Positions 34,718-44,003 are shown, numbered from the stretch's first letter. The stretch is DNA of 64,000 nucleotides from DASRSS01 sp963799045 (GCA_963799045.1 CAWCVN010000007.1:682001-746000); one strand, 5' to 3'. Notes: a model not told the origin generated them from the letters alone. Made by a program: numbers and translations.

Positions 34718-35601
34718 CGACGGTCATCCTGCTCGCCGTGACGGCACTGGGCCTCGGCGCGCTCTACTTCCTCGTCGCCTCGGGGCTGTCGCTCATCTAC
34801 GGCCTGATGCGGGTGTTGAACTTCGCGCACGGCGCGTTCCTCACCGTCGGCGCCTACGTCGGTTACACGGCAGGCGAGCATCTCGCCGGGGGCGGCGACG
34901 CGTCGTGGCCGCTGTTCTGCCTGATGCTGCTGGCCGGTGCGGTGGCGGGCGCCGCGTTCGCCCTGCTGACCGAGGTGCTGCTGATCCGCCGCCTGTACCG
35001 CCGCGAGATCGAGCAGGTCCTCGTCACGGTCGGCGTCGGGCTGGCTGCGGTAGCGCTGGTCAACGGCGGCTGGGGTTCGGACGCGCGCAGCCTGCCGACA
35101 CCCGCATGGACCCGGCACACCACCGACGTCCTCGGCGCGCAGGTGCCCAACAACCAGTTCGTGTGCATTGCCGCGGCCGTCGGGGTCTGCACCGCGCTGC
35201 TGCTCGTGCTGCACCACACCCGGTACGGGCTGATCATCCGCGCCGGCGTCGAGAATCGCGCCATGGTCACCGCGCTCGGCATCGACGTGCGCCGCGCTTT
35301 CACCGCCGTGTTCGTGATCGGCGGCGCGGCGGCGGGACTCGGCGGTGTGCTGGCCGCGCTGTACGACAGCTCGGTATCGCCGGGCATGGGCGACGGGTTG
35401 CTCATTTACGCATTCATCGTCGTCGTCATCGGCGGCCTCGGTTCGGTCGTCGGCTCGGCGACGGCAGCGGTCGCGGTCGCGGTGCTGCAACAGTTCACGA
35501 ACTACTACGCCGTGAGCGGGCTCGGCGACTTCATGGTGGTCCTCGCCCTGGCCGCCGTGCTGCTCGTGCGCCCGGCCGGCCTGTTCGGGAGGGCGGCATG
35601 A
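34714..35601 (+). CDS. livH: ABC transporter permease, LivH type
   Basis: The 295-residue integral membrane protein has about eight helices and the LivH landmarks SLIYGLMRVLNFAHGAFLTV near the N-terminus and ENRAMVTALGIDVRRAFTAV, the cytoplasmic loop that contacts the ATPase. It ends DFMVVLALAAVLLVRPAGLFG, typical of the family. It overlaps both neighbours by ATGA. Confidence 0.94.
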   Translation: MTTVILLAVTALGLGALYFLVASGLSLIYGLMRVLNFAHGAFLTVGAYVGYTAGEHLAGGGDASWPLFCLMLLAGAVAGAAFALLTEVLLIRRLYRREIEQVLVTVGVGLAAVALVNGGWGSDARSLPTPAWTRHTTDVLGAQVPNNQFVCIAAAVGVCTALLLVLHHTRYGLIIRAGVENRAMVTALGIDVRRAFTAVFVIGGAAAGLGGVLAALYDSSVSPGMGDGLLIYAFIVVVIGGLGSVVGSATAAVAVAVLQQFTNYYAVSGLGDFMVVLALAAVLLVRPAGLFGRAA

Positions 35602-36704
35602 GAGCGGCGATCACCCGGCGGGCCCGCCGGGTGATCGGCCCGGGCGTCGCTGTCGCGGCGGTGGTCTTCCTGGCCCTGCTGCCCCAGCTGGCGATCTCGA
35701 TCCCCGGCGTGCTCCCTGGACCGACCTGGTCGGCCGGCACGCAGCAACTGCTCGCGCTGTGCCTGCTCGTCGGGGCGCTGGCCGTCACCTACGACCTGCT
35801 GTTCGGCCTCACCGGCCTGCTGTCGTTCGGGCACGCGCTGTACTTCGCGCTCGGGGTGTACGTGTTCGCCATCGCGCTGCAGAAGTGGCACCTGGCGCTG
35901 CTGCCCGCCGCCCTGGTCACGGTGGCCGTCGGCGTGCTCACCGCCGCGTTGATCGGTGCGATCAGCCTGCGGGTGGGCGGCATCTCGTTCGCGATGGTGA
36001 CCCTCGCCTTCGCCCAGGCCGGGTCGCTGTTCGTGTACCGCAACTTCGGCGGCTACACCGGCGGCGACGAGGGGCTGGGGCTGAGCACCACGAAGGTGCC
36101 GGCAACGCTGCTCGGCGTGACGAACACCGCGCACCTGTACTGGCTGGCACTCGGCGTCGCGGTCGCGGTGTACGGCCTGATCGCGTGGCTGGCGCGGACC
36201 CGAGCCGGACGGGTGATGGCCGCGGTGCGCGAGAACGACCTGCGGGTGCAGGTGATCGGGATCCGTCCCTATCTGGTGCGCTGGATCGCGTTCGTCACCG
36301 CGGGGACGCTGGCGACGGTCGTCGGCATGGGTTACCTGCTCCTGCAGGGCGGGGCGAGCCCACAGGTCACCACGCCCACCTTCACCCTCTCGCTTCTCGT
36401 GATGGTCGTGCTCGGCGGCGCCGGCGCACGCTGGGGGGCGCTCGCCGGCGGCATGCTCTATACGCTGCTCGACCAACGCCTGACCGTGCTGGCCTCGTCG
36501 TCCGGGATCGGCTCGCTACCCTCCGTGCTGCGGGTGCCGCTGTCTCAGCCGCTGTTCGTGCTGGGCACGCTGTTCGTTCTCGTCGTCCTGTTCCTGCCCG
36601 GCGGTCTGGCCGGCGTGACCGAACGTCTGCGCCCCCACGGCCGGCCAGAACGGACGCACGGCGACGGTCAGACCGTCACGCCCTCATTCGAAGAGGTGAG
36701 CTGA
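35598..36704 (+). CDS. livM: ABC transporter permease, LivM type
   Basis: The 368-residue protein has about ten membrane helices, the LivM motif LLFGLTGLLSFGHALYFALG, the cytoplasmic coupling loop RAGRVMAAVRENDLRVQVIG and the terminal LFVLVVLFLPGGLAGV. It completes the transporter with the LivH-type permease. The C-terminal tail after residue 345 is soluble. The TetR gene starts 2 bases downstream. Confidence 0.94.
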   Translation: MRAAITRRARRVIGPGVAVAAVVFLALLPQLAISIPGVLPGPTWSAGTQQLLALCLLVGALAVTYDLLFGLTGLLSFGHALYFALGVYVFAIALQKWHLALLPAALVTVAVGVLTAALIGAISLRVGGISFAMVTLAFAQAGSLFVYRNFGGYTGGDEGLGLSTTKVPATLLGVTNTAHLYWLALGVAVAVYGLIAWLARTRAGRVMAAVRENDLRVQVIGIRPYLVRWIAFVTAGTLATVVGMGYLLLQGGASPQVTTPTFTLSLLVMVVLGGAGARWGALAGGMLYTLLDQRLTVLASSSGIGSLPSVLRVPLSQPLFVLGTLFVLVVLFLPGGLAGVTERLRPHGRPERTHGDGQTVTPSFEEVS

Positions 36705-36705
36705 A

Positions 36706-37383
36706 GTGCCGCGGACCGAACGAGGCAAGCGCACGCGCGCAGCCCTGCTGGCAGCCGCTGAGTCGGTCTTCCTCCGGCACGGATACCACGACGCGTCCGT
36801 CGTCAAGATCACCGAGGCGGCCGGTGTCAGCCAGGGGACGTTCTATCTCTACTTCGAGAGCAAGAAGCAACTGTTCGACGAGCTGGTGGCCGAGCTCAAC
36901 CGGCAGGTGCGGCAGGCGATGACCAGGGGCGCGGCGGGCGGTAAGGACCGTCGTGACGCCGAGCGCCGCGGCTTCGAGGCGTTCTTCCGCTTCACCGCCG
37001 AACACCCGGCGCTGTACCGGATCATCCGCCAGGCGGAGTTCGTCTCGCCGGAGGCGCAGAAGCTGCACTACTCGAAGATCCTCGACGGATACGTCCGATC
37101 GCTGCGGCGCGCGCGCAACGCCGGCGAGATCGGCGACGTGGACCCGGTCGTGACGGCCTGGGCGTTGATGGGCATCGGCGAGATCGTCGGCATGCGCTGG
37201 GTGCTCTGGGACGACCAGCCCGGCGCCGTTCCCGACGAGGTGATGGCCGAGGTGGCCAGGCTGATCGATCGCATCCTCGCCCCCGCCGGTCCGCCGGCCA
37301 AGCGCGCCGGCTCCGCACGCCGGGCCAGCGCCGGCAAGCAGGCCGCGGTGAAGAGCACCGGTCGACGTGGAGCGCGGTCGTGA
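36706..37383 (+). CDS. TetR-family transcriptional regulator
   Basis: The N-terminal HTH reads KRTRAALLAAAESVFLRHGY, then ASVVKITEAAGVSQGTFYLY and FESKKQLFDELV. The ligand-binding domain includes FFRFTAEHPALYRIIRQAEF and a dimerisation region; the C-terminal tail is Lys/Ala/Arg-rich. At 225 residues with a GTG start it lies 2 bases after livM and overlaps the hydrolase start by 4 bases, so it is part of the transporter operon and probably regulates it in response to the transported or derived compound. Confidence 0.9.
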   Translation: MPRTERGKRTRAALLAAAESVFLRHGYHDASVVKITEAAGVSQGTFYLYFESKKQLFDELVAELNRQVRQAMTRGAAGGKDRRDAERRGFEAFFRFTAEHPALYRIIRQAEFVSPEAQKLHYSKILDGYVRSLRRARNAGEIGDVDPVVTAWALMGIGEIVGMRWVLWDDQPGAVPDEVMAEVARLIDRILAPAGPPAKRAGSARRASAGKQAAVKSTGRRGARS

Positions 37384-38288
37384 CCAGCTATCGCAGCAGC
37401 GACGTCGCCGTCGACGGGGGGTTGCTCCGCGTCGGGTGCTGGGAGAGCCTCGACGTCGCCGCGGGCGCCCCGGTGCGCCTGGGCGTGCTCGCCCTCCACG
37501 GCATCACCGCGTCGCACCTGTCCTGGGCACCGGTCGCCAGGTCGCTGACCGAACGCGGCGGGGTACGCATGATCGCGCCCGATCTGCGCGGGCGCGGGCG
37601 CAGCGCCACCCTGCCCGGCCCGTGGGGAATGCCGCGCCACGCCGACGACGCCGCCGCGGCGGTGGCCGCGTTCGGGTTGGCGTCGGTCCACGTCCTGGGG
37701 CATTCGATGGGCGGGTTCGCGGCCATGGTGTTCGGCCGCCGCCACCCGCGGCTCACCTCGGGTATCGGGCTGGTGGACGGCGGGGTTCCGATCGTCGCGC
37801 CCGAGGGCCTCGACGCCGAGCAGGCGCTGGCGGCCACCCTCGGCCCGGCCGCCCAGCGCCTTGCCATGACCTTCCCGAGCCGGAGCGCCTACCAGAGCTT
37901 CTGGCGCGGGCACCCCGCGCTGGCGAACTGGTGGAGCGAGGACATCGCGGCCTACGTCGACTACGACCTCGTCGGCGCCGTGCCGGAGCTGCGCAGCAGC
38001 TGTTCGTTCGAGGCGGTCAAGCAGGACGCGACCGAACTCGGCAGCGACGGCAGCCTGCTCGACGCCTGGGACAACCTCGCCCACGAGCTGTACTTCCTGC
38101 GCGCGCCGCGCGGGCTGCTCGGCGAGCGGCCCGGCCTGTACCCGCCCGAGGTGCTGGCCCGCTGGCAGCGGCGGGTTCCGGGGTTCCGGTGGCGCGAGGT
38201 CGCCGGCACCAACCACTACACCCTCACCCTGGCCGGCGCGGGCGCCGGAGCGGTCGCCGCCGCGGTGGTGGCGGCGTGCCACGAGTGA
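37380..38288 (+). CDS. Alpha/beta hydrolase
   Basis: The 302-residue protein has the oxyanion segment VLALHGITASHLSWAPVA, the nucleophile elbow VHVLGHSMGGFAAMVFG (Ser in GHSMGG) and a late TNHYTLTL histidine. A lid region with Trp-rich FWRGHPALANWWSED follows LVDGGVPIV. It is probably a carboxylesterase, amidase or C-C hydrolase. Being the last gene of the transporter operon, it may act on the imported compound. GTG start overlapping the TetR stop. Confidence 0.85.
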   Translation: MTSYRSSDVAVDGGLLRVGCWESLDVAAGAPVRLGVLALHGITASHLSWAPVARSLTERGGVRMIAPDLRGRGRSATLPGPWGMPRHADDAAAAVAAFGLASVHVLGHSMGGFAAMVFGRRHPRLTSGIGLVDGGVPIVAPEGLDAEQALAATLGPAAQRLAMTFPSRSAYQSFWRGHPALANWWSEDIAAYVDYDLVGAVPELRSSCSFEAVKQDATELGSDGSLLDAWDNLAHELYFLRAPRGLLGERPGLYPPEVLARWQRRVPGFRWREVAGTNHYTLTLAGAGAGAVAAAVVAACHE

Positions 38289-38318
38289 GCCGCTCCCCCC
38301 GGGCCCGGCGCGGCCGTC

Positions 38319-40304
38319 CTATCGCTTGAGCGCCGTCTGCTCGCCGGGGGGCGTCTGTTCGGCGAGTTCGGTGGGTTCGGCGCCTCGGGGCTGGTCGTCC
38401 TCCGGGCCCGCGTCCGCCGGTTCGTCGATGGCCTGCGCCGACGCGCCCTCGGCGGGGGCGTCGTGCTCGGCGCGCCGGGCCCGGCCGTTCTCGCGGGCAG
38501 GCTCCGGTCCGGCGGCCGGAAACGCCTCCCCCGGCCGCACCGCCTCCTCCGCAGGGACGCCCGTGTCATCGGCGCCGGCCCGATCGGTCTGATCCAGGGC
38601 GGGCGCTGCGCCATCGGTGGGTTCGGCGTCGGTGGGTTCGGCGTCGGTGGGTTCGGCGTCGGTGGGTTCGAGCGCGGCCGCCTGCTCCGCCGGGGGTTGC
38701 TCCCGCGGTGCCGGCAGCGGCCGCCGGGTCGAGCGCTGCGTCGCCGCCGCGCTCGGCGCGACGTTGGCCAGCGCGGTCGAGTACAGGCGCACCCGGTCGG
38801 TCTTCGCGGCCGTGCCGTCGGCTCGCTTGCGCCCGCCCGAACTCACCGGATGCACGCGCACGAGCACCACTCCCAGCATCGGCGCCGCGACCGCGTCGAA
38901 CTGTTCGACCGCCTCCTGCACCACCTTCATGCGGGTGCCCGTGCTCACCGCCATCACCACGGCGTCGGAGAGCACGGCCAGCGTCTGCGCGTCGGCGGTG
39001 CGCGTCGGGCACGGCGCATCCACGAGCAGGACGTCGTTGTCGCCGCGCGCCCGCTCGAGCGCCTCGCGCGTGGACGACCCGCCGAAGCGCTGCCGCACCG
39101 TCTCGGCGCGCTCGACGGACAGCACCCGCACGGCCGGGGACAGTTGCGCGTCCTCCGCCGGGACGTCGGTGATCCTGAGCACGCCCACGCTGGCGCCGGA
39201 GGCCGCGATCGCGGCCGCGAGGTTGGCCGCGATGCCGAAGTCCGGCTGCGCCGAGTCGGTCGTGGACAGCACGACGGTGCCGGGTTGCTTGATCGCCGCC
39301 ATGGCGAGGATGGACAGGCGCCGGAAGGCCTCGCTGTCGGCCGATCCGGGTGCGGCGAGCAATCCGGAGCCGTCGTCGTCGACCTCGGCCAGAGCCGGCA
39401 CGTCGATGCTGTGTTCGAGATCGCTCACGTCCCGGACCACCGACCGGTGGGTGACCCGCACCCAGGCCAGCAGGAGGCCGAGGATCAGGCCGAGGCCGAG
39501 CCCCGAGGCGAGGTCGAGCTTGCGGTTCGGGCTGGACGGGTGGTGCGGTCGCGCCGCCGAGTTCAGCACCCGGCCGGGTGTGATCTGCGTCCCCTGCAAG
39601 GTGATCAGCGTCTGGTTGAGGGTGCTGATCTGATTGGTCAGCAGATTGCGCTGATCCTGGTCGTAGAGGTACTGCCGCGACGACTTCGACAGCCCCTGCT
39701 CGTCCTGCGAGACCTGCTTGAGCTGCGTGGTCAGCGAGCTGACCTTCGCCTGCGCCGCGTCGATCTCCTGGTTCAGCAACGCCTGCGCATTCGCCCGCCT
39801 GTCATCCAGGTAAGCACTGGCGAAGGCGTTCGCCGACGCCTGCGCCGCCGCCGCCGTCCGCGCCGTGAACGCGATGTTGAGCACGGACGTGTTCGCCGGC
39901 ACCTCGATGTGCAGGTGCTTCACGACCTGGCCGGTCGGGCCGGACGGCACGAGCGGACTGCGCTTCTGGGCTGCGCTGACCACGTCGCCGGACTTCACCA
40001 ACTGCGCCTCGGTGTCCAGGTTGATCTGGTTGGTGGTCCGCGAGCCCGCCACGGAGGTGTTGTCCGTTTCGGTCGCGACCACCAGCACGCTGGCGGTCGC
40101 GGTGTACTGCTTCGGCGTCAGCACGGACACCAGCGCACCGACTCCCGCCCCGGCGATCAGGCACACGGCCATGATCCAACCGCCGCGGCGCAGGAAGTCA
40201 GCCAGCGTCCCGGCACGCGGCGCCGGCGACGGGTGGCGCGCGTCAGGAGGCCTTCGGCTTGTCAACGCTGCCCCCTGAACGATTGCCGGTCGAAGCACTG
40301 GCAT
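38319..40304 (-). CDS. Wzz-type chain-length determinant / BY-kinase-like protein without a recognisable Walker A
   Basis: Residues 30-290 match the Wzz/CpsC family: a first helix (GWIMAVCLIAGAGVGALVSV), a periplasmic coiled-coil rich in Gln and Ser (VSSLTTQLKQVSQDEQGLSK), and a second helix after RKLDLASGLGLGLILGLLLA. The following cytoplasmic part resembles the ParA/BY-kinase fold (TVVLSTTDSAQPDFGIAANL; DVLLVDAPCPTRTAD), but where the kinase needs GxxxGKST it has DSAQPDFGI, so ATP binding is doubtful. The last 150 residues are acidic, Pro/Ala-rich and lack the usual tyrosine cluster. It probably sets polymer length in the neighbouring locus. TTG 40265 with AGGGGG upstream is an alternative start. 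Confidence 0.85.
   Translation of the reverse strand: MPVLRPAIVQGAALTSRRPPDARHPSPAPRAGTLADFLRRGGWIMAVCLIAGAGVGALVSVLTPKQYTATASVLVVATETDNTSVAGSRTTNQINLDTEAQLVKSGDVVSAAQKRSPLVPSGPTGQVVKHLHIEVPANTSVLNIAFTARTAAAAQASANAFASAYLDDRRANAQALLNQEIDAAQAKVSSLTTQLKQVSQDEQGLSKSSRQYLYDQDQRNLLTNQISTLNQTLITLQGTQITPGRVLNSAARPHHPSSPNRKLDLASGLGLGLILGLLLAWVRVTHRSVVRDVSDLEHSIDVPALAEVDDDGSGLLAAPGSADSEAFRRLSILAMAAIKQPGTVVLSTTDSAQPDFGIAANLAAAIAASGASVGVLRITDVPAEDAQLSPAVRVLSVERAETVRQRFGGSSTREALERARGDNDVLLVDAPCPTRTADAQTLAVLSDAVVMAVSTGTRMKVVQEAVEQFDAVAAPMLGVVLVRVHPVSSGGRKRADGTAAKTDRVRLYSTALANVAPSAAATQRSTRRPLPAPREQPPAEQAAALEPTDAEPTDAEPTDAEPTDGAAPALDQTDRAGADDTGVPAEEAVRPGEAFPAAGPEPARENGRARRAEHDAPAEGASAQAIDEPADAGPEDDQPRGAEPTELAEQTPPGEQTALKR
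38611..38670. repeat. 15-bp tandem repeat, 4 copies, in the Wzz-like gene
   Basis: GCGTCGGTGGGTTCG repeats three times exactly, preceded by one diverged copy. On the minus strand it encodes EPTDA units in the acidic C-terminal tail. Confidence 0.95.
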
Positions 40305-40478
40305 GGGCCGCTGCCCACGCAGACATGCTAGGCGATCAGTGCCGGTATCGGCCGGTTGTGGACCCGCGCCGGCCCGGCCCGGCGGCTCAAGAAGCCGCCG
40401 CGAGGCCCGATCGTATGTACAGGCGGGGCATTCGGCGGTGTGGGAAGCCGCCCAGCCGAGCGAGAGGACGTGGCTGCG

Positions 40479-42692
40479 ATGCTTCGCCCGAGGACGCCCC
40501 TGGGAAATTCACGTCCTGGTCGGCACAGCACACTTCCGGTCGCCGCCGTGCTGGCGACCCTCGCCGCGAGCATCGTGGGCGTTGCCGCCTACGGCCCCAC
40601 TCAGGCGGGCGCGGCCGACGTCGCGGCGACGGTCCGCCTCTCGGCGACGGCGGACGCGTTCGTCTCCCCCTACGCCCCGCACCGCACCACCGGCAGCGCC
40701 GACTACCTCACCGCCGGAAGCCGCTCCGCGCACCGCCAGGTCATCTACCTGCGCTTCACCATCCCGGCCGCCGACACCGGCCGCATCCAGGCGGCCACGC
40801 TGCAACTGACCCGCACCAGCCACCACCTCTCCGGCACCGTCATCGCACACGCCGTGAACTCCGACGCCTGGCAAGAGCGCAGCATCGACGCCGCCAACGC
40901 ACCCGCCGTCGGAGCCACCCTCGACTCGCAAGCAACCGGCCGCGCCACCAACACCGTCTCCCTCGACGTCACCACCGCCGCCCAGAACACCAGCGTCGTC
41001 GACCTCGCCGTCACCTTGACCGCCCCGCGCGGCTTCGCCCAGTTCCACTCCCGCGAATCCACCGGCACCGGCCCCCGACTGACCCTCACCCTCGGCGGCT
41101 CCGACACGCCGGCCGCGTCGGTCGGCACCGCCGGCCTCTCGGCGACGGCGGACGCGTTCGTCTCCCCCTACGCCCCCCACCACACCACCGGCAGCGCCGA
41201 CTACCTCACCGCCGGAAGCCGCTCCGCGCACCGCCAGGTCATCTACCTGCGCTTCACCATCCCGGCCGCCGACACCGGCCGCATCCAGGCGGCCACGCTG
41301 CAACTGACCCGCACCAGCCACCACCTGTCCGGCACCGTCATCGCACACGCCGTGAACTCCGACGCCTGGCAAGAGCGCAGCATCGACGCCGCCAACGCAC
41401 CCGCAGTCGGAGCCACCCTCGACTCGCAAGCAACCGGCCGCGCCACCAACACCGTCTCCCTCGACGTCACCACCGCCGCCCAGAACACCAGCGTCGTCGA
41501 CCTCGCCGTCACCTTGACCGCCCCGCGCGGCTTCGCCCAGTTCCACTCCCGCGAATCCACCGGCACCGGCCCCCGACTGACCCTCACCCTCGGCGGCTCC
41601 GACACGCCGACCACGCCGTCACCCGCACCGTCTCCCACGCTCGGCAACCAGCCGCCGCAGGGTGGCACGACGCAGGGTGGCACGACGCAGGGTGGCACGA
41701 CGCAGGGTGGCACGCAGAGCAGCTCGCCGTCCGGCAGTTCGGGGTGCACCGTCTCGGCGAAGCTGGTGTCCTCGTGCGGTGTCTGGTGGGGCGCCGCACC
41801 GATGGCCTACCTGAACCTGCCGCTGAGCACGTCGGTTCCGCAGGAGGAGCAGCTCGCGAACCGTCCGCTGGACATCGTGCACACCTACCACGTCAACGGC
41901 CAGCTGTTCCCCACGGCCGCCGAGCGCGCCGAGGCACTGGCCCCCGGCAGCAACCGCCTGCTGCTGATCAACTGGAAGCCGGCCACGGACATGACGTGGG
42001 CTGCGGTCGCGGCGGGACAGGCCGATGCGCGCATCGACGCGCTGGCGAACTACATCGACGCGACATTCCCCTACCGGTTCTTCCTCACCGTCTGGCACGA
42101 ACCGGAGAACGACGTGATCGCGACCCCCGGCTCGGGCATGACGGCCGCCGACTACGCAGCGATGTACCGCCACGTCGTGCTGCGGCTGCGCCGTGACGGC
42201 GTCGACAACGCCGTCACCGTCATGAACTACATGGGCTTCGACAAGTGGGCGGTGACCAGCTGGTTCGGCCAGCTGTGGCCCGGCGACGACGTGGTCGACT
42301 GGATCGGTCTCGATCCGTACGGCACCGGCGCAACCTCCGGCTACACCGCGCAGGACTTCCCCACGCTGGTGAACCGGCCGCTGGACTACTTCCCGGGCTA
42401 CTACACATGGGCGACGACCGCCCACCCCGGCAAGCCGATCATGCTTGCGGAGTGGGGCGTCGTGCAGGACCCGGCCAACCCCGATGGGCAGGCGCGGTTC
42501 TTCGCCGACGTCGCCAGCGAGCTGCGCTCGTTCCCGGCCATCCATGCGCTGGTCTACTTCGACATGCCGCAGCCGCCGTCTCCTGGCTGGGTCACCTCGC
42601 CCGACACGACATCGACGGTGTTGAGCAGCTACCGCCGGCTGGCCGACTCGACGGCCGTCGCGGCCGCGCGGTTCACCTACGCCGGGTCGTGA
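40479..42692 (+). CDS. Secreted protein: two DNRLRE-type carbohydrate-binding-like domains plus GH26-like hydrolase domain
   Basis: The 737-residue product has a signal peptide (PVAAVLATLAASIVGVAAYG). Two almost identical domains of about 160 residues follow (SATADAFVSPYAPH, QVIYLRFTIPAADTGRIQAA), of the DNRLRE/CBM96-like type. Then comes a Pro/Gly/Thr linker with QGGTT repeats and a C-terminal barrel like glycoside hydrolase family 26. FFLTVWHEPEND puts the acid/base Glu near residue 541, and IMLAEWGVV the nucleophile Glu near 658. It probably trims or binds the exported polysaccharide at the cell surface. I chose ATG 40479, preceded by GAGAGGAC. It is divergent from the Wzz-like gene. Confidence 0.85.
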   Translation: MLRPRTPLGNSRPGRHSTLPVAAVLATLAASIVGVAAYGPTQAGAADVAATVRLSATADAFVSPYAPHRTTGSADYLTAGSRSAHRQVIYLRFTIPAADTGRIQAATLQLTRTSHHLSGTVIAHAVNSDAWQERSIDAANAPAVGATLDSQATGRATNTVSLDVTTAAQNTSVVDLAVTLTAPRGFAQFHSRESTGTGPRLTLTLGGSDTPAASVGTAGLSATADAFVSPYAPHHTTGSADYLTAGSRSAHRQVIYLRFTIPAADTGRIQAATLQLTRTSHHLSGTVIAHAVNSDAWQERSIDAANAPAVGATLDSQATGRATNTVSLDVTTAAQNTSVVDLAVTLTAPRGFAQFHSRESTGTGPRLTLTLGGSDTPTTPSPAPSPTLGNQPPQGGTTQGGTTQGGTTQGGTQSSSPSGSSGCTVSAKLVSSCGVWWGAAPMAYLNLPLSTSVPQEEQLANRPLDIVHTYHVNGQLFPTAAERAEALAPGSNRLLLINWKPATDMTWAAVAAGQADARIDALANYIDATFPYRFFLTVWHEPENDVIATPGSGMTAADYAAMYRHVVLRLRRDGVDNAVTVMNYMGFDKWAVTSWFGQLWPGDDVVDWIGLDPYGTGATSGYTAQDFPTLVNRPLDYFPGYYTWATTAHPGKPIMLAEWGVVQDPANPDGQARFFADVASELRSFPAIHALVYFDMPQPPSPGWVTSPDTTSTVLSSYRRLADSTAVAAARFTYAGS
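40636..41609. repeat. 476-bp near-identical direct duplication (498-bp period)
   Basis: 40636-41111 and 41134-41609 differ at about four positions that I can find, so they are roughly 99% identical at the DNA level, including third codon positions. They encode the two DNRLRE-type domains. This indicates a recent duplication or continuing gene conversion. Confidence 0.95.
41658..41714. repeat. 15-bp tandem repeat, 3.8 copies, in the GH26-type gene linker
   Basis: CAGGGTGGCACGACG is repeated three times exactly, with a fourth copy cut at 12 bases, encoding QGGTT units between the binding domains and the catalytic domain. Confidence 0.95.
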
Positions 42693-42704
42693 CCGCGCGG
42701 CCGG

Positions 42705-44003
42705 TCACGGACGGGCAGTAGCGTCGCGCGCCAGCAGCTGCTCGTACACCGCGAGCACGTCGGCGGCGATGCGCTGCCAGTCGAAGTGCTGCTCGACACG
42801 GGCACGACCGGCGTTCCCCATTCGCTCACGCAGCGGGCGGTCGCCGGCCAGCCGGACGATGCCGGCCTGCAGCCCGGCCACGTAGCGCGCGCGGTCGACG
42901 GGTGCGACCCGGATGCCGCACGTGTCGTCGACGAGGTAACTCGGCCCGCCCCAGTCGGGCACGACCACGGGCAACCCACACGCCATCGCCTCGAGCACGA
43001 CCGCGCCGCCGGCCTCCTCGAGGCTGGGCAGGACGAAGATGTCGCTGTCCTGCATCCGGGTGAGCACCGCGGCGCGGTCCAGCCATCCGGCGAATTCCAC
43101 GTGCGAGGACAGGCCGAGGCGATCGGCCTGCGCCTCGAGCGCGTCGCGGCACGGGCCGTCGCCCAGGATGCGCAGCGTCAGCCCGGTGCCCTCCTGCGCC
43201 TCGGTGACGGCGCCGGCAAACGCATCCAGCAGCAGGTCGACGCCCTTCCAGTCCACCAGGCGGCCGGCGAAGCAGATCTGCACCCCGCCGGGCGCCGGCT
43301 CACTCCCGACCTGTTCACTCCCGACCTGCTCACTCCCGACCTGGCCGGGCGGCGGCAGCTCGGCGAGATCCACCCCGACGTCGGACACCACGTAGGTGGG
43401 CCGCCGGCGCACCGCGCGCGGAAGCCGGGTCACGGTGCGTTCGTTGGCCACCAGGATCGCGTCGGCGCTGAGGCGGCCGCGCACGAGCTGATTGAGGATC
43501 GCGGACAGGACCGGACGTGCTGCTTTGCGGATCCGCCCGAACGCGGTGTCGCGTTCGCGAAAGCCCTCGGGCAGGTCCATTCCACCGTTGAGCGGCCCGA
43601 CGACGAACGGCACGGGCAGCGAGCGGATCGGCGACGGCACCGACGGCGAGACGCTGATGGGCTGGTGCACCACGTCGATGCCCAGCTGCGCGACCAGGCC
43701 GCGCACGACCCGGACCATGGCGAACTGGCGCTCGAGCTGCGTCACGGCCCAGGCCGCCTGCCGTGGCGCGGCGGGTAGTCGCTCGCCGTGGGTGAAGATC
43801 GGGCGCATGGCCGGCAGGCTCGGGGTGAACACGACGTGGTCGCCGATACCGGGCGCGCCGGCCAGCTCCTCGCGGCCGCTGTCGTGCGTCACCAGCCACA
43901 CCTCGTGCCCGGCCGCTTGCAGCGCTCGCATCAGCCGGAGCGGAATGACCGCCTCGCCGCCGAGCTTGTCCGACGCGTAGTGCGCGACCAGCAGAATCCG
44001 CAT
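42705..44003 (-). CDS. Glycosyltransferase family 4
   Basis: A GT-B retaining transferase of 432 residues. The N-terminus RILLVAHYASDKLGGEAV is the acceptor-side start, VVGPLNGGMDLPEG lies in the first domain, and the second domain has ICFAGRLVDWKGVDLLLDAF, LRILGDGPCRDALEAQADRL and the nucleotide-sugar motif SLEEAGGAVVLEAMACGLPV. It is a cytoplasmic enzyme adding a sugar to the lipid-linked repeat unit. Three 15-bp repeats add QVGSE units between the two domains. The start at 44003 is preferred because upstream codons are not GT-like. It converges on the GH26-type gene with a 12-base gap. Confidence 0.9.
   Translation of the reverse strand: MRILLVAHYASDKLGGEAVIPLRLMRALQAAGHEVWLVTHDSGREELAGAPGIGDHVVFTPSLPAMRPIFTHGERLPAAPRQAAWAVTQLERQFAMVRVVRGLVAQLGIDVVHQPISVSPSVPSPIRSLPVPFVVGPLNGGMDLPEGFRERDTAFGRIRKAARPVLSAILNQLVRGRLSADAILVANERTVTRLPRAVRRRPTYVVSDVGVDLAELPPPGQVGSEQVGSEQVGSEPAPGGVQICFAGRLVDWKGVDLLLDAFAGAVTEAQEGTGLTLRILGDGPCRDALEAQADRLGLSSHVEFAGWLDRAAVLTRMQDSDIFVLPSLEEAGGAVVLEAMACGLPVVVPDWGGPSYLVDDTCGIRVAPVDRARYVAGLQAGIVRLAGDRPLRERMGNAGRARVEQHFDWQRIAADVLAVYEQLLARDATARP
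43301..43345. repeat. 15-bp tandem repeat, 3 copies, in the GT4 gene
   Basis: CACTCCCGACCTGTT and two copies changed only in the last bases. On the minus strand they encode SEQVG-type units in the inter-domain linker. Confidence 0.95.

Noticed and set aside
40509..41546. Gly/Val-rich antisense ORF with internal duplication
   Set aside because: The duplication is simply the antisense of the DNRLRE-domain duplication; the plus strand has a signal peptide and recognisable domains.
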